From contig JAUMVG010000007.1 in the NCBI GenBank assembly GCA_030530315.1, forward strand, positions 1-64,000: 64,000 nucleotides of DNA, written 5' to 3'. A program made the position numbers and the translations under genes. The notes below the pieces were generated by a model. That model was not told the DNA's origin, did no database searches, and saw nothing but the letters and a program-made list of their open reading frames with translations. The stretch is from Clostridia bacterium. GTDB lineage: Bacteria; Bacillota; Clostridia; Christensenellales; Aristaeellaceae. Below, piece after piece: positions 16,381 to 25,220 of the stretch; within the stretch, counting starts at the first letter, position 1, and each line of letters starts with the position of its first letter.

Positions 16381-17826
16381 TTATGTGTTATAGGTCCCCG
16401 CGGTGGTGTTGCCGCCCTCGCCGGTCCAGTTGGTGTGGAAGAACTCGCCCCTCGGGCGGTCCACGCGCTCATAGGTGTGGGCGCCGAAGAAGTCCCTCTG
16501 GGCCTGGAGCAGGTTGGCGGGCAGCCGTTCGCAGCGGTAGCCGTCGTAGTAGGACAGGGCCGAGGCGAACGCCGGCACCGGCACGCCGTTCAGCATGGCC
16601 GCCGCGCACACCCTGCGCCAGCCGCCCTGGGCCTTCGCCAGCTCGCCGCGGAAGAAGTCGTCCAACATCAGGTTCACCAGCTCCGGATTGCCGTCAAAAG
16701 CCTCCTTGATCCGGCCCAGGAAGCGGGAGCGAATGATGCAGCCGCCGCGCCACATCAGCGCGATGCCGCCGTAGTTCAGGTTCCAGCCATAGGTCCTCGC
16801 CGCGGCCCGCATCAGCTGGTAGCCCTGGGCGTAGGACACGATCTTGCTGGCGTACAGTGCCTGGCGAATGTCCTCCACGAAGGCGGTCTTGTCGCCCTCG
16901 AACTTCGGGGTGACGCCCTCCAGCACCTTCGAGGCCGCCGCGCGCTCCTCCTTGATGGCGGACAGGCAGCGGGAGAACACGCTCTCGCCGATCAGCGTCA
17001 GCGGGATGCCCTCGTCCAGCGCGGTGATGGCGGTCCACTTGCCGGTGCCCTTCTGGCCCGCGGTGTCCAGGATCTTCTCCACGATGGGGCTGCCGTCCGC
17101 GTCCTCGTAGGCCAGGATGTCCCGGGTGATCTCGATCAGGTAGCTGTCCAGCTCGCCCTTGTTCCATTCCTCGAACACGTCGTGCATCTCCGCCGCCGAC
17201 ATGCCCAGGTAGTCCTTCATCAGCTGGTAGGCCTCGCAGATCAGCTGCATGTCGCCGTACTCGATGCCGTTGTGCACCATCTTGACGAAGTGGCCCGCGC
17301 CGCCTTCGCCCACCCAGTCGCAGCAAGGCGCGCCGTCCACGTGGGCGCAGATGGACTGGAAGATGTCCTTCACCAGCGGCCAGGCCGCGGGCGAACCGCC
17401 GGGCATCATGCTGGGGCCCTTCAGAGCGCCCTCCTCGCCGCCGGACACGCCGGTGCCGACGTACAGGAGGCCCTTGCCCTCCACATACGCACAGCGGCGG
17501 ATGGTATCCGGGTAGTGGGCATTGCCGCCGTCGATGATCACGTCGCCGGGCTCCAGGTGCGGCAGCAGCTGCTCGATCAGCTCGTCCACCGGCTTGCCGG
17601 CCTTGACCATCATCATCACCCGGCGGGGCTTCTCCAGCGCGTCGCACAACTCTTCAATGGACTTGCAGCCGATGATGTTCTTCCCTTTGGCGCGGCCCTC
17701 CGTGAAGCGGGTGACCTTCTCCACCGTGCGGTTGTACACCGCCACGGTGAAGCCCTTGCTCTCCATGTTCATGACCAGGTTCTCGCCCATGACGGCGAGG
17801 CCGATCAGGCCGATATTTGCTTTCAT
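16381..17826 (-). CDS. gnd: 6-phosphogluconate dehydrogenase, decarboxylating
   Basis: The protein has 481 residues, the long form of the family. It oxidises 6-phosphogluconate to ribulose-5-phosphate and CO2 with NADP. The N-terminal Rossmann motif is GLAVMGENLVMN. The substrate signature GTGVSGGEEGALKGPSMMPGG and the catalytic segment with K and N in HFVKMVHNGIEYGDMQ are present, as is the C-terminal region. The start has AGAGGTGAG upstream and lies four bases from the stop of the sugar kinase gene, so the two are co-translated. In this locus it would join ribulose-5-phosphate to the transketolase and transaldolase encoded upstream. Confidence 0.97.
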   Translation of the reverse strand: MKANIGLIGLAVMGENLVMNMESKGFTVAVYNRTVEKVTRFTEGRAKGKNIIGCKSIEELCDALEKPRRVMMMVKAGKPVDELIEQLLPHLEPGDVIIDGGNAHYPDTIRRCAYVEGKGLLYVGTGVSGGEEGALKGPSMMPGGSPAAWPLVKDIFQSICAHVDGAPCCDWVGEGGAGHFVKMVHNGIEYGDMQLICEAYQLMKDYLGMSAAEMHDVFEEWNKGELDSYLIEITRDILAYEDADGSPIVEKILDTAGQKGTGKWTAITALDEGIPLTLIGESVFSRCLSAIKEERAAASKVLEGVTPKFEGDKTAFVEDIRQALYASKIVSYAQGYQLMRAAARTYGWNLNYGGIALMWRGGCIIRSRFLGRIKEAFDGNPELVNLMLDDFFRGELAKAQGGWRRVCAAAMLNGVPVPAFASALSYYDGYRCERLPANLLQAQRDFFGAHTYERVDRPRGEFFHTNWTGEGGNTTAGTYNT

Positions 17827-17830
17827 GCGC

Positions 17831-18889
17831 TCACCTCTTCACACGGGCGTTGCCCGCCCAGACGTTCCAGACCTGGTCCTCGTCCACGGGGGTGGCGAAG
17901 TCCTCGATCATCGTGGTGGCCATGGCGCCGGTGGCCCAGCCGAAGTGCAGGCAGTCCTCGGGCTTCCAGCCCTTGAGGATGCCGTAGACCAGGCCGGAGA
18001 CGAAGCCGTCGCCGCCGCCGATGCGGTCCAGCACGAATATGGGCCTCGGCTCGACCACGTTCCACTCGCCCTCCCGGAGCAGGATCGCGCCCCAGTTGTG
18101 CTGGTTGGCGTTCACGACCTCGCGCAGCGTGGTGGCGAAGGTGTCCGCGTTGGGGTACTGGGCCTTCACGCGCATGATCATCTCCTTGAAGGAGTCGATC
18201 TTCGCCGCCAGGCCCTTGCCGCCGGCCTCGGGGCCTTCGATGCCCAGCGCCAGCTGGAAGTCCTCCTCGTTGCCGATCAGGATGTCCGCCTTCGCCGCGA
18301 TGGACGAGAAGATCTCGCGCAGCTCCACTTCGCGGCCCTTCCAGAAGGACGCGCGATAGTTCATGTCAAAGCTGATGCGCGCGCCGTTGGCCTTGGCCAT
18401 CTCCGCCAGCTTCAGGCAGGTCTCGCCGGTCTCGGGAGACATGGCGGCGAACAGGCCGGACATGTGCACGATCTCCACGCCCTCGTCCTCGAAGATGCGC
18501 TTCAGGTCGAAGTCCTCCGCCGAGATGCCGCGCCCGACCTCGCCGGCGCGGTCATTGTACACCCGCGGGCCGCGCATGCCGTAGCCGGTGTCCGCGATGT
18601 TGAACTGGTGCCGGCAGCCCCAGGGCCCCTCCTGCACGATGTCCGGGCCCTCGAATTCGATGTTCCTGCGCCGCAGGTCGCCCTTGATGAACGCCGCGAT
18701 GGGGCTGTCCTTCACGAACCGGGTCAGCACCTTGGTGCGCATGCCCAGGGAGGCCGCCACGTTCAGCACGTTGCTCTCCGCGCTGGTGGAGGTCATCGTG
18801 TACAGGTTGCCGATGCCCGCGGGCTGGTGATTTGCCGGGGTGATGCGCACGCCCATGGACGTGGCCGTGAGCAGCTGATACTTTGCCAT
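17831..18889 (-). CDS. PfkB-family sugar kinase, 2-keto-3-deoxygluconate kinase-like
   Basis: The protein has 352 residues. It is a ribokinase-fold kinase with the catalytic D294 in the C-terminal signature RIGGGDGFVSG. ISFDMNYRASFWK and the N-terminal SAESNVLNVAASLG resemble KDG kinases, which phosphorylate 2-keto-3-deoxygluconate. No KDPG aldolase is encoded in the window, so another sugar or sugar acid is possible. The start at 18889 was chosen for AAGGAGGG upstream; a longer fused frame has none. It lies downstream of a 200-base repeat block and directly upstream of gnd. Confidence 0.82.
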   Translation of the reverse strand: MAKYQLLTATSMGVRITPANHQPAGIGNLYTMTSTSAESNVLNVAASLGMRTKVLTRFVKDSPIAAFIKGDLRRRNIEFEGPDIVQEGPWGCRHQFNIADTGYGMRGPRVYNDRAGEVGRGISAEDFDLKRIFEDEGVEIVHMSGLFAAMSPETGETCLKLAEMAKANGARISFDMNYRASFWKGREVELREIFSSIAAKADILIGNEEDFQLALGIEGPEAGGKGLAAKIDSFKEMIMRVKAQYPNADTFATTLREVVNANQHNWGAILLREGEWNVVEPRPIFVLDRIGGGDGFVSGLVYGILKGWKPEDCLHFGWATGAMATTMIEDFATPVDEDQVWNVWAGNARVKR

Positions 18890-18900
18890 AGTTGCCCTCC

Positions 18901-19108
18901 TTGGGGCTCCAAGGGGGACGTCGTCCCCCCTATGCCCCCTGTTTAAGGGACACTGTCCCTTAAAAATCCCTTTTTGGCGCTGCTTCACAGCGCCAGGAAA
19001 CAATAATATTTCCCCAAGCGCCGCATCAGCGGCGCAACTGGGGTTTCCAAAGGGGCAATGTCCCTTTGGCGAGGGGGTCCAGGGGGAGCAGCGCTCCCCC
19101 TGGCGTTC
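18901..19108. repeat. Composite hairpin repeat block, two copies in opposite orientation
   Basis: The block holds six hairpins. 19047-19069 (CCAAAGGGG/TCCCTTTGG) and 19079-19103 (CCAGGGGGAGC/GCTCCCCCTGG) form one copy on the minus strand. 18913-18929 (GGGGGACG/CGTCCCCC) and about 18944-18962 (AAGGGAC/GTCCCTT) form a second copy read on the plus strand. Between them are CGCTG/CAGCG and GCGCCGC/GCGGCGC stems. The same paired-hairpin element occurs after fusA at 36961-37016. It separates the 19111-19860 gene from the kinase gene. Confidence 0.75.
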
Positions 19109-19110
19109 CC

Positions 19111-19860
19111 CTACAGGCAGGCCTGCCAGCCGCCGTCCACGTAGATGGTCTGGCCGGAGATGTAATTCGAGGCCGGAGAGGCCAGCATCACGGCCAGGCC
19201 CACCAGGTCCTTCGGATCGCCCCAGCGCCTCAGCGGCACCTCGCTCTTGACCCAGGCGTCGAACTCGGGGTCCTCGGAGAGGGGCTTGGTCAGGTCGGTG
19301 AGGAAATAGCCCGGGCCGATGGCATTGACGTTGATGCCGAACTCGCCCCATTCTGTGGCCATGGACTTGGTCAGGGTGACGATGCCGCCCTTGGCCGCAC
19401 AATAGTTGCCGATGTTCGGCCGCACCATCATGGCGTTGATGGAGGCGATGTTGATGATCTTGCCATACTTCCGGGCGATCATGCCCCGGGCCACGGCGCG
19501 GCCCACGATGAACGCGCCGGACAGGTTCACGTCGATGACCTTGCGCCAATTCTCCACCGGCATGTCGATCAAAAGGTTACGCTTGTGGATGCCCGCGTTG
19601 TTCACCAGGATGTCGATGGGCCCGACCTCGGCCTCGATCTTCGCGACGGCCTCGGTCACCTGGGCCTCATTGGAGATGTCGAAGGCATAGCCCGGCACGC
19701 CCAGCTCCGCCGCGGCGGCCTGAAGCGTGGTCGGATTCACGTCGCTGAGGACGACCTTCGCGCCGGCCTCCTTCATGCCCCGGGCGATGACGTTGCCCAG
19801 GCCCTGGGCGCTGCCGGTGACGAGCGCCACCCTGCCTTTAAGGGAAAAGATGTCCGTCAT
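19111..19860 (-). CDS. SDR oxidoreductase, gluconate 5-dehydrogenase-like
   Basis: The protein has 249 residues, a classical short-chain dehydrogenase. The cofactor motif TGSAQGLG, the NNAG motif and the catalytic S in NIASINA with Y and K in YCAAKGG are all present. VDGGWQACL ends the chain as in KduD/IdnO-type enzymes that interconvert 5-ketogluconate and gluconate or act on 2,5-diketo-3-deoxygluconate. The exact substrate is inferred from the neighbours: a KDG-kinase-like gene and gnd follow. The start at 19860 has GGAGGAAG upstream. Confidence 0.85.
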   Translation of the reverse strand: MTDIFSLKGRVALVTGSAQGLGNVIARGMKEAGAKVVLSDVNPTTLQAAAAELGVPGYAFDISNEAQVTEAVAKIEAEVGPIDILVNNAGIHKRNLLIDMPVENWRKVIDVNLSGAFIVGRAVARGMIARKYGKIINIASINAMMVRPNIGNYCAAKGGIVTLTKSMATEWGEFGINVNAIGPGYFLTDLTKPLSEDPEFDAWVKSEVPLRRWGDPKDLVGLAVMLASPASNYISGQTIYVDGGWQACL

Positions 19861-19904
19861 AATTGTACTTCCTCCATGCATAATAGGCTGCGCTGTGCAT
19901 AACA

Positions 19905-19982
19905 GTAGGGGCGGCGATGCGCCGCCCGCCAGGAGAATACGCAGTCTGTCGTATTTGGCGGGCGGCCATTGGCCGCCCCTAC
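19905..19982. repeat. Inverted repeat with GTAGGGGCGG ends
   Basis: GTAGGGGCGG at the left and CCGCCCCTAC at the right enclose two further hairpins, GGCGGCGATGCGCCGCC and GGCGGCCATTGGCCGCC. It lies in the gap between the GarR-like and SDR genes. It resembles dispersed intergenic elements I recall from gut Firmicutes. Confidence 0.7.
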
Positions 19983-20023
19983 ACGGGCTTTGCTGCTATC
20001 AGACAGCCATTGGTATCAAGCGA

Positions 20024-20911
20024 TCAATGATGCAGGGTCTCGCCGGTCAGCTTCTGATAGTACTTCAAAAGCGCGCTGTGGTCGCAGCTGCCGTCGCCGT
20101 CGTGATGCAGGACCTTCATCATCTCCAGCACCATCTGGGTCAGCGGGATGGGCGCGTCCACGGTCTTGGCGGCGTCCACGACGTTGCTGAGGTCCTTGAT
20201 GTGCAGGTCGATGCGGAAGCCGGGCTTGAAGTTCTGGTCCATCATCATCGGGGCCTTGGCGTTCATGACGGTGCTGCCGGCCAGGCCGCCCTTGATGGCG
20301 TTGAAGATCTTCTCGGGTTCCACGCCGCACATCTGGCCCATCTGCATGGCCTCGGCCAGCGCCGCGATGTTCACGGCCACGATGGTCTGGTTGCACAGCT
20401 TGGTCACGTTGCCCGCACCCACGTCGCCACACAGCACCACGGAGGAGCCCATCTTGTCCAGGATCGGCTTGTACTCGTCAAACAGGTCCTGCCTGCCGCC
20501 CACCATGAACGCCAGGGTGCCGTCGATGGCCTTCGGCTCGCCGCCGGAGACGGGGCAGTCCAGCATGTCAATGCCCAGCTTCGCCAGCTCGGCCGCGATC
20601 TCGCGGGAGGCGATGGGGTTGATGGAGGAGCAATCCAGCACGACTGCGCCCTTCTTCAGGGTCTTGGCGGCGCCGTCTTCGCCGAACAGGGCTTCCTTGA
20701 CGTTGGGAGAGTTGGGAACCATGGTGATCAGCACGTCCACCTGGCTGCCGACGTCCATGTTGGATGCCGCGGCCTTGGCGCCCGCGGCCACGACCTCTTC
20801 AACGTTCTTGGGGGCAAACTTGTCCGCCACGATCACTTCGTAGCCGGCCTTCACCAGGTTCTTCGCCATCGGCTTGCCCATGATGCCCAGTCCGATAAAT
20901 CCGATTTTCAT
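20024..20911 (-). CDS. garR: Tartronate semialdehyde reductase / 3-hydroxyisobutyrate dehydrogenase family
   Basis: The protein has 295 residues. The N-terminal Rossmann motif GFIGLGIMGKPMAKNL, the substrate-binding DCPVSGGEPKAIDG and the catalytic lysine in GNVTKLCNQ are characteristic of beta-hydroxyacid dehydrogenases. The closest named function is 2-hydroxy-3-oxopropionate reductase, which reduces tartronate semialdehyde to glycerate, but members of this family also use other short hydroxyacids. It sits between the transketolase and the gluconate-5-dehydrogenase-like SDR in the catabolic operon. Family is certain; the symbol is tentative. Confidence 0.87.
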   Translation of the reverse strand: MKIGFIGLGIMGKPMAKNLVKAGYEVIVADKFAPKNVEEVVAAGAKAAASNMDVGSQVDVLITMVPNSPNVKEALFGEDGAAKTLKKGAVVLDCSSINPIASREIAAELAKLGIDMLDCPVSGGEPKAIDGTLAFMVGGRQDLFDEYKPILDKMGSSVVLCGDVGAGNVTKLCNQTIVAVNIAALAEAMQMGQMCGVEPEKIFNAIKGGLAGSTVMNAKAPMMMDQNFKPGFRIDLHIKDLSNVVDAAKTVDAPIPLTQMVLEMMKVLHHDGDGSCDHSALLKYYQKLTGETLHH

Positions 20912-20948
20912 AACGCAACACTCCTCACTTATTTATGGATGTTTGGGA

Positions 20949-21890
20949 TCACGCCAGCGCCTTTTTGGCGGTGGCGGCGATGTCGGCGGGGGTCAGGTGG
21001 TATTCCACCAGCAGCTCGTCGTACTTCTGGGCGGAGGTGCCGAAGCAGTCCATGATGCCCATGCGCAGGGTGCGCACGCGGCTGTCGGCGTCGCCCTCGG
21101 CCAGCGCCTCGAGCACCGCGTCGCCCATGCCGCCGATGATGGAAGCCTCTTCCACGGTGACGGCGGCCTTCATGCCCTTGGCAGCAGCGCGCACGCCCTC
21201 GGCGTCAAAGGGCTTGATGGTGGCGATGTTGACCACCTTGGCGGAGATGCCCTCGGCCTCCAGCAGCTTGGCGGCCTCCAGGGACTGGTACACCATGTAG
21301 CCAGTGGCGAAGATCACGACGTCCTTGCCATCCTTCATCTCGCGGACCTTGCCGAACTCGAACACATCGTCCTCACCGGTCACGACGGGCACGTCGTTGC
21401 GGTTCACGCGGATGTAGCAGGGGCCGTCGATCTCGGCCATGGCCTTGACGATCTTCTTGGTCTCATAGTAGTCGGCGGGAGAGAACACCTTCATGTTGGG
21501 CAGCACGCGCATGATGGCGATGTCGTCCACGGACTGATGGGTCTTGCCGTCGCCGAAGTCGGACAGGCCGGCGGAGGAGCCGCAGATCTTCACGTTCAGC
21601 CGCGGGATGGCCACGGAGGAACGGATCTGGTCATAGGGGCGGCCGGAGGCGAACACCGCGAAGGTGCTGGCAAAGGCCGTGTGGCCGGTCAGGGCCAGGC
21701 CCGCCGCCGCGGAGATCATGTTGGCCTCGGCGATGCCCATCTGGAAATAGCGCTCCGGGAATTCGCCGCCGAACATATTGGACATGGTGGACTTGCCGAG
21801 GTCGGCCTCCAGCGCGACCACCTTTTCATTGGCGCGGCCGAGCTCAAGCAGGGCTTCGCCATAAGCCTTGCGCATATTCATCTTGCTCAT
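20949..21890 (-). CDS. Transketolase, C-terminal subunit
   Basis: The protein has 313 residues and covers the pyrimidine-binding and C-terminal domains of transketolase. The conserved ALEADLGKST, FQMGIAEANMISAAAG (with the ThDP-activating Glu) and DDIAIMRVLPNMKVFSPAD segments are visible. It needs the N-terminal subunit encoded just upstream, whose stop lies three bases before this start. Two-subunit transketolases serve in pentose phosphate metabolism, and related pairs are assigned to apulose-4-phosphate or sulfosugar cleavage, so the donor is not certain. Confidence 0.93.
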   Translation of the reverse strand: MSKMNMRKAYGEALLELGRANEKVVALEADLGKSTMSNMFGGEFPERYFQMGIAEANMISAAAGLALTGHTAFASTFAVFASGRPYDQIRSSVAIPRLNVKICGSSAGLSDFGDGKTHQSVDDIAIMRVLPNMKVFSPADYYETKKIVKAMAEIDGPCYIRVNRNDVPVVTGEDDVFEFGKVREMKDGKDVVIFATGYMVYQSLEAAKLLEAEGISAKVVNIATIKPFDAEGVRAAAKGMKAAVTVEEASIIGGMGDAVLEALAEGDADSRVRTLRMGIMDCFGTSAQKYDELLVEYHLTPADIAATAKKALA

Positions 21891-21893
21891 GGT

Positions 21894-22733
21894 TTACGCC
21901 TCCTCCTTCATCTTTTCGACCATCGCCTGGGCGATCTTGTATTCTTCCTCGTTCATCGCGGCATTGTGATAGGCGGCCTTGCCCTCAGCGAAGGGGAAGC
22001 CCTTGCCCTTGACGGTGTTGGCGATGATGGCGGTGGGCTTGCCCTTGCAGGCCTTGGCGGCATCCAGCGCCTCGAGGATCTGGGCCATGTCGTGGCCATC
22101 GATCTCGATGGTGTTCCAGCCGAACGCCTCCCACTTTTCCTTCAGCATGCCGTTGGGCAGCACGTTGTCGACGGTGTCGGTAGCCTGCACGCCGTTGCGG
22201 TCAATGATGGCCACGAGATTGTCCACCTTGTGGGCCGCGGCGGCCATGGCGGCCTCCCAGATCTGGCCCTCGTCCAGCTCGCCGTCGCCGACGATGCAGA
22301 ACACGCGGGATTCGCTCTTGTCCACCTTCAGGCCGAAGGCCATGCCCAGGGACACGCTCAGGCCCTGGCCCAGGGAGCCGGTGACGGCCTCGATGCCGGG
22401 GGTGTGGTCCATGTCGGGGTGGCCCTGCAGGGTGCCGTCCAGGGTCTTGACCTTGTGCAGGTCCTCATGGCTGACATAGCCCAATTCCACAAAGGCGGCG
22501 TACTGCGCCAGCACGGCGTGGCCCTTGGAGAACACGCAGCGGTCGCGCAGGGGGTTCTTGGGATCGTCAAACACCTTCATGTGCTTGAAGTACAGCGCGG
22601 CCACCACGTCCATGATGGAGGAGCTGCCGCCCAGATGGCCCACCTTTCCCGGGGGGATCATTTCGATCAGGTTGCCGCGCAGCGTCGCGGCGATCTTCCT
22701 GAGATCGTGAAGCTCTTTTTCAGAATAGCTCAT
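21894..22733 (-). CDS. Transketolase, N-terminal subunit
   Basis: The protein has 279 residues, the thiamine diphosphate-binding half of transketolase. The motif begins at GDGELDEGQIWEA and continues to DRNGVQATD. HLGGSSSIMDVVAALYF is the usual N-terminal motif with an active-site His, and GHPDMDHTPGIEAVTGSLGQGLS is also present. It pairs with the C-terminal subunit three bases downstream. The start at 22733 was chosen because AAGGAG lies nine bases upstream; the longer frame runs into an intergenic repeat. Confidence 0.93.
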   Translation of the reverse strand: MSYSEKELHDLRKIAATLRGNLIEMIPPGKVGHLGGSSSIMDVVAALYFKHMKVFDDPKNPLRDRCVFSKGHAVLAQYAAFVELGYVSHEDLHKVKTLDGTLQGHPDMDHTPGIEAVTGSLGQGLSVSLGMAFGLKVDKSESRVFCIVGDGELDEGQIWEAAMAAAAHKVDNLVAIIDRNGVQATDTVDNVLPNGMLKEKWEAFGWNTIEIDGHDMAQILEALDAAKACKGKPTAIIANTVKGKGFPFAEGKAAYHNAAMNEEEYKIAQAMVEKMKEEA

Positions 22734-22752
22734 TGGAAACATCTCCTTGTAT

Positions 22753-22841
22753 GAATTGAGAATTGAGAATTGGGAATGGAGAATTATGGATGACCGGCGA
22801 CGCCTTATCAATTCCTAATTCTCAATTCCTCATTCCCAATT
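22753..22841. repeat. Inverted repeat of AATTGAGAATT-type sequence
   Basis: The left arm is a tandem AATTGAGAATTGAGAATTGG and the right arm contains TAATTCTCAATTCC and CATTCCCAATT, its inverse. About 25 unrelated bases separate them. A half copy lies at 26981-27001 and a related pair at 62741-62820. No coding content. Confidence 0.7.
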
Positions 22842-22865
22842 GTTGATTTGTCGCCTTGCGTCAAA

Positions 22866-23618
22866 TCAATAGCAGGTCACGCCGCCATCGATCGGCAGCG
22901 CGATGCCGTTGATGAAGCTGGCTTCCTCGCTGCACAGGTACAGCACGGCGTTGGCCACGTCGGAGGCGGTGGCCAGGCGGCCCAGCGGCACCTCGCCCAC
23001 GCGCTCGGCGTGGAACTGGGGGTCCTTCAGCTTCTCCCGCACCAGCGGCGTGTCCACGGTGCTGGGATGGATGGAGTTGCAGCGGATGCCGTCCTTGGCG
23101 TAGCGGGAGGCGATGGCCTTGGTCAAGAGCGTCACCGCGCCCTTGGTGGCGGTGTAGGCCTCGGGGGTAAACTTGTGGCCCACCAGGCCGCACACGCTGG
23201 AGGTGTTGATGATCGCGCCGCCGCCCTGCTTGCGCATCACGGGAATGGCATACTTGCTGCCCAGGAAGGTGGAGCCGGTGTTGACCTTCATCATGGTCAT
23301 CCACTCGTCGATCACCATCTCCTCAACGGGCTTGCGGATGTTGATGCCGGCATTGTTCACCAGCACGTCCAGGCGCCCGCCCTTTTCCACGGCGAAATCC
23401 ACCGCGGCCTTCCAATCGGCCTCGCTGGTGACGTCGGCCTTGATGAACCATGCCTGGCCGCCCTTGGCGCAGATGTCGTCCGCGGTGGCCTGGCCCTTTT
23501 CGGCGTCCAGATCCACGATGACCACCTTCGCGCCGTTGTCGCACAGCAGGCGCGCCATTTCACTGCCCAGGCCGCCGCCCGCGCCGGTGATCATGATGAC
23601 CTTGTCCTTGACATTCAT
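22866..23618 (-). CDS. SDR oxidoreductase of the catabolic operon
   Basis: The protein has 250 residues. The cofactor motif TGAGGGLG, an NNAG motif and the catalytic triad (S in NTSSVCG, Y and K in YTATKGA) are intact. Aspartate in IVDLD at the end of beta-2 favours NAD over NADP. It resembles glucose/sorbitol-type and other polyol or sugar-acid dehydrogenases; no substrate can be read. It stands between the transporter permease and the transketolase genes, so it probably carries out the first oxidation of the imported compound. AGAAGG lies upstream of the ATG. Confidence 0.85.
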   Translation of the reverse strand: MNVKDKVIMITGAGGGLGSEMARLLCDNGAKVVIVDLDAEKGQATADDICAKGGQAWFIKADVTSEADWKAAVDFAVEKGGRLDVLVNNAGINIRKPVEEMVIDEWMTMMKVNTGSTFLGSKYAIPVMRKQGGGAIINTSSVCGLVGHKFTPEAYTATKGAVTLLTKAIASRYAKDGIRCNSIHPSTVDTPLVREKLKDPQFHAERVGEVPLGRLATASDVANAVLYLCSEEASFINGIALPIDGGVTCY

Positions 23619-23670
23619 TGGAGAGACCTTCTTTCTACATCGTATACATTTGTTTCCGGGGTCCGGTTAC

Positions 23671-23690
23671 GGACGCCAATTATGGCGTCC
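23671..23690. repeat. Small palindrome between tctA and the SDR gene
   Basis: GGACGCCAATTATGGCGTCC is an eight-base inverted repeat around AATT. A related phrase (GCGCCATAATGGCGTCC) occurs near 36898-36915 downstream of the tuf start region. It could stabilise mRNA ends; there is no T-run. Confidence 0.45.
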
Positions 23691-23702
23691 CTACGACTGC
23701 GT

Positions 23703-25205
23703 TTATTCCTTCATGCCTCCCAGGTCGGCTTTGACGCCCTTGACGGTCTTGATGGTGCCGGAGATCAGGGAATACAGCACGACCACCAGCAGGATGTCGC
23801 CCACCACGCGGGTCAGCACACTGCCGCCCATGGTCAGGGACTGGCGGAAGTTGGTGTCCGCCGTCTTGCCCAGGATCAGGCCCAGGGTCAGCGGCGCCAG
23901 CGGGAAGTTCATCTTCCTCAGGAAGAAGCCGATCAGGCCGAACACCAGCATCAGCTTCACGTCAAACAGGTTGGAGCGGGAGGCGTAGGCGCCCACGACG
24001 GTCAGCGACACGATGATGGGCATCAGGATCTTGCGGTTGATCTGCAGGATCTTGACCATGGGCTTGGTCAGCACCAGGGCCAGCACCACCATGACGAGGG
24101 CGGCGACCGCCAGGGTCAGGCCGACAGTGTACATAAAGGCGGGGGCCTTCACCGTCAGCATGGGGCCGGGCTGCACGCCGTGCAGGTTCAGGGCCGCCAG
24201 GAACATGGCCGCCTGGGTGGAGCCGGGGATGGCCAGGGTCAGCATGGGGATCATGGCGCCGGGGATGCAGGCGTTGTTGGCCGTCTCAGAGCAGGCCAGG
24301 CCCGCAAAGCTGCCCTTGCCGAAGTTGGCCTTGTCCTTGTCGCGGGATTTACCCGTGGAGTAGGACAGCCACGCAGCGATGTCCTCGCCCGCGCCGGGGA
24401 TCGCGCCGATGCCGCAGCCGATCAGCGAGGAGCGGAGCAGCGGGCGAAGCAGGCTCTTCAGTTCATCTTTGTCCGGCAATATCGATCCCATGTCAGAGTT
24501 GACCTGGAATGGCGTTCGATCCTGCAACACCGACAGCACCTCGGCAATGCCGAAGATACCGATCAGGGCGGGGATCAGCTCGACGCCGCTGCGCAGCGAC
24601 GGGATCCAAGTAAACCGGGCGGCGTTGTAGATCGCCTCGACGCCGATCATCGCCACGAAGAAGCCGATGAAGCCGGCCAGCCAGCCCTTGAGGGGCGAGC
24701 AGTCCACGGACAGGTTGCCGCAGATGGTGATGCCGAACAGCGCCAGCAGGAACATCTCCCACTTGCCGAACTTCAGTGCGATCTTGGAGAGGAAGGGGGT
24801 GGCGACCATCATGATCACCACGGACAGCAGGGTACCCAGGCAGGACGCGAACACGCCGCCGAACAGCGCCTTGCCGCCCTTGCCCTGCTTCGCCAGGGGA
24901 TAGCCGTCCAGCACCGTGGCCGCCGCGTTGGGCGTGCCGGGGATGTTCAGCATGATGGCGGAGAACAGGCCGCCGGACACCGCGCCCACGTACACGCCCA
25001 GCATGAACGCCACGGCCTGGTCCGAGGGCAGCTTGTAGGTCAGGTTGATCAAAAGGGCCAACGCCATGGTGCCGGTCAGGCCGGGAATCGCGCCGACCAC
25101 CAGGCCCAGCAGCACCGCGCCGGCGACGATCAGCAGGTTCATCGGCAGGAACACACCGCCCGCCGCCTGGCCCACCAGGCTAAGCTGTTTCAAGAATTCA
25201 CTCAT
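23703..25205 (-). CDS. tctA: Tripartite tricarboxylate transporter, large permease TctA
   Basis: The protein has 500 residues with many hydrophobic segments, the normal size for TctA. It carries the two family loops GAIPGLTGTMALALL near residue 40 and GAIPGAGEDIAAWLSY in the middle, plus the IPGSTQAAMFLAAL region. With TctB and the binding protein TctC it takes up carboxylates across the membrane using an ion gradient. It lies 15 bases after tctB. The metabolic genes that follow suggest a sugar acid as cargo rather than citrate; this is inference. Confidence 0.93.
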   Translation of the reverse strand: MSEFLKQLSLVGQAAGGVFLPMNLLIVAGAVLLGLVVGAIPGLTGTMALALLINLTYKLPSDQAVAFMLGVYVGAVSGGLFSAIMLNIPGTPNAAATVLDGYPLAKQGKGGKALFGGVFASCLGTLLSVVIMMVATPFLSKIALKFGKWEMFLLALFGITICGNLSVDCSPLKGWLAGFIGFFVAMIGVEAIYNAARFTWIPSLRSGVELIPALIGIFGIAEVLSVLQDRTPFQVNSDMGSILPDKDELKSLLRPLLRSSLIGCGIGAIPGAGEDIAAWLSYSTGKSRDKDKANFGKGSFAGLACSETANNACIPGAMIPMLTLAIPGSTQAAMFLAALNLHGVQPGPMLTVKAPAFMYTVGLTLAVAALVMVVLALVLTKPMVKILQINRKILMPIIVSLTVVGAYASRSNLFDVKLMLVFGLIGFFLRKMNFPLAPLTLGLILGKTADTNFRQSLTMGGSVLTRVVGDILLVVVLYSLISGTIKTVKGVKADLGGMKE

Positions 25206-25220
25206 ATTCCGCGCACCTCC

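Noticed and set aside
18890..19549. A fused frame joining the sugar kinase to an upstream sequence opposite or shifted from the SDR gene.
   Set aside because: The part before 18889 is the repeat block and a shadow frame of the SDR; AAGGAGGG marks the kinase start.
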